This document shows positions 6,189-7,251 of a DNA stretch of 7,251 bases, piece by piece (position 1 is the stretch's first letter; every line of letters starts with the position of its first letter). Origin of the DNA: a bacterium (GTDB lineage Bacteria > Patescibacteria > Gracilibacteria > 1-14-2-50-48-13). The stretch is taken from contig JAUIFW010000053.1 of NCBI GenBank assembly GCA_030430105.1, forward strand, positions 1 through 7,251, read 5' to 3'. Below the pieces are notes generated by a model. That model had not been told where the DNA came from and ran no database searches. It saw nothing but the letters and a program-made list of their open reading frames with translations. The position numbers and the translations under genes are program-made.

Positions 6189-6204
6189 TTTCTTTTCGAA
6201 CACT

Positions 6205-6233
6205 AGTCTATAGGAAAGCTTACCTTTTTTCAA
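6205..6233 (-). promoter_or_regulatory. Sigma70-type promoter for the 149-residue membrane protein gene
   Basis: On the minus strand TTGAAA (6233-6228, 5 of 6 to consensus) is followed after exactly 17 nt by TAGACT (6210-6205, 4 of 6). Transcription would begin near 6198, giving a leader of about 22 nt with the Shine-Dalgarno. It lies in the 85-nt gap after rseP, so this gene need not be cotranscribed with it. Confidence 0.6.
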
Positions 6234-6261
6234 TCAGTGAGAATGCTGAACCTAGAAGATA

Positions 6262-7251
6262 CTACAACCTGCTTAGTAGAGAGATGATGTCCTTGTAGGT
6301 AATGAGGACTATGAGCATGAGAAGAATTCCATAACCGATAATGTGTACATATCCCTCCACTGCAGGGCTTGGTTTTTTTCTTGTGACCACTTCCCACACC
6401 ATAAAAGCAATACGACCTCCATCGAGTGCGGGGAAGGGCATGATATTGAGTACGCCAAGGTTGATGGATAGGAGTGCACTGATGAGAATAAGTGCTCCTA
6501 GACCGAGCTCCATGTTTACTCGGTGGACGACTTCTGCAATTTGCACGGGTCCTCCGATGTCCTCTGGAATACTTAGCTGTGTGAATACGGATACAAAAAA
6601 GGTTCCGACAGCCTCAAAGGTGAGTACGGTGAGGGTCCCTACCTCTTTCGCTGCCAAAACTGGTGCTTCGAGTAGCCCTGCTTGATAGGGCACTAGCATG
6701 TAGGGAGATGGGCTACTTGGGTATACTCCTAGAAGAGGCTCTTCCTTTATATAGGTAAAGCTTTGCTCTGCTCCATTCAGGCTCGTGGTGATGCGTACTT
6801 CTTCACCAAGTTTCACCGCGCTTATGGCAGTGTGGAACGTTTGGGCGCTTTCTACTGGTTCTTCATTGAGACTTTGGATAACCATACCTTCGGTCAAGCC
6901 TAGGGTTGATGCGACAGAATCTGGTTCAATTTTTGCTAGTGTAACGTCACCCGGTACGAACTCAGGGTTCTTTACAAGTATCCCTTGTTCTTCAGCGAAG
7001 CTTTGGCTCGCTACGGTATAGGACTCAACGGTGAATGGGTACATCTCATCTGGCATGATGGAGATGGGGGTGAAGCCAGCCCAAAAGACTCCGGTGAGGA
7101 TGACAAAGGCGAGTATGAAGTTCATGATTACTCCTGCGCTGGCGATAAACATACGTTTCCAGACAGGCTGCGCACTAAAGGAATTTGGCTTTTTTGCTAG
7201 TTTTCCTGATACATCATCTTCTCCATAGAGACGGACGAATCCACCGAGAGG
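6262..7251 (-). CDS. rseP: RseP/RasP-type site-2 zinc metalloprotease (M50), 5' end outside window
   Basis: This is an intramembrane zinc protease of regulated intramembrane proteolysis; family members make the second cut in membrane-bound anti-sigma factors and other single-span proteins, and clear signal-peptide remnants. The visible 329 residues start mid-protein. PLGGF (1-5) and YGEDD (9-13) are the conserved strand after the first helix, followed by FSAQPVWKRMFIASAGVIMN (25-44), where the second membrane helix begins. A PDZ domain spans about 103-168 (with AKIEPDSV and GLTEGM). Next come GGPVQI (233-238) and the motif LNIMPFPALDGGR (268-280), whose LDG aspartate is the third zinc ligand. 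A last helix lies at about 304-318. The chain continues to the right edge without a stop, so the start and the HExxH zinc motif lie outside the window. An internal ATG at 7152 is not the start because it falls inside the conserved block. The fragment has one PDZ domain, like B. subtilis RasP rather than E. coli RseP, which has two. Confidence 0.95.
   Translation of the reverse strand, partial: PLGGFVRLYGEDDVSGKLAKKPNSFSAQPVWKRMFIASAGVIMNFILAFVILTGVFWAGFTPISIMPDEMYPFTVESYTVASQSFAEEQGILVKNPEFVPGDVTLAKIEPDSVASTLGLTEGMVIQSLNEEPVESAQTFHTAISAVKLGEEVRITTSLNGAEQSFTYIKEEPLLGVYPSSPSPYMLVPYQAGLLEAPVLAAKEVGTLTVLTFEAVGTFFVSVFTQLSIPEDIGGPVQIAEVVHRVNMELGLGALILISALLSINLGVLNIMPFPALDGGRIAFMVWEVVTRKKPSPAVEGYVHIIGYGILLMLIVLITYKDIISLLSRL

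Noticed and set aside
6177..6233. A TTG start 19 codons upstream for the 149-residue membrane protein.
   Set aside because: The TTG is part of the -35 element, and the downstream ATG has an AAGGAGG at 5-nt spacing.
7150..7152. An ATG as the start of the site-2 protease.
   Set aside because: The frame continues to the window edge, and the 33 preceding residues include the conserved PLGGF and YGEDD blocks of the family, so the gene is truncated by the window.

Overview
This 7.25 kb window is bacterial and uses the standard code: Trp is TGG, and the one TGA stop (histidine phosphatase gene) is followed at once by a clear intrinsic terminator. GC looks to be in the mid-40s percent by eye, with a visibly AT-richer patch at about 5.73-6.20 kb. 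The taxon cannot be fixed from the sequence. Compact single-gene units, mostly without Shine-Dalgarno sequences, together with this protein mix would fit a Patescibacteria/CPR-type or other poorly sampled lineage, but that is an impression only. No rRNA, tRNA, CRISPR array, insertion sequence or phage gene was seen.

Layout, left to right. A YibE/F-family membrane protein lies on the minus strand (44-1111). Divergent from it is a small histidine phosphatase on the plus strand (1237-1863) with its own promoter, a strong ribosome binding site and a textbook terminator (1875-1900). The rest is on the minus strand. Reading in the direction of transcription from the right edge, these are: a 5'-truncated RseP-type site-2 zinc protease (7251-6262), a 149-residue four-helix membrane protein of unknown function (6176-5727), a large PrsW-family intramembrane protease (5579-4326), a short two-domain ABC-F ATPase (4264-2840), and a 234-residue soluble protein with no recognised family (2709-2005).

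The most interesting theme is regulated intramembrane proteolysis. A PrsW-family protease and an RseP/RasP-family site-2 protease are encoded on the same strand with only one small uncharacterised membrane protein between them. In Bacillus subtilis, PrsW and RasP act one after the other on the anti-sigma factor RsiW. Here they may form a signalling or membrane quality-control cluster, although no sigma or anti-sigma gene is visible. The genes are probably not one operon. The middle gene has a good promoter of its own, and the PrsW gene has an extended -10 element placed inside an 8+8 bp dyad, which looks like an operator. The ABC-F protein, a ribosome-associated translation factor or resistance-type protein, and the orphan downstream appear to be separate units. 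Four of the six observable starts have no Shine-Dalgarno, while two have a perfect AAGGAGG-like one, so translation initiation looks mixed.
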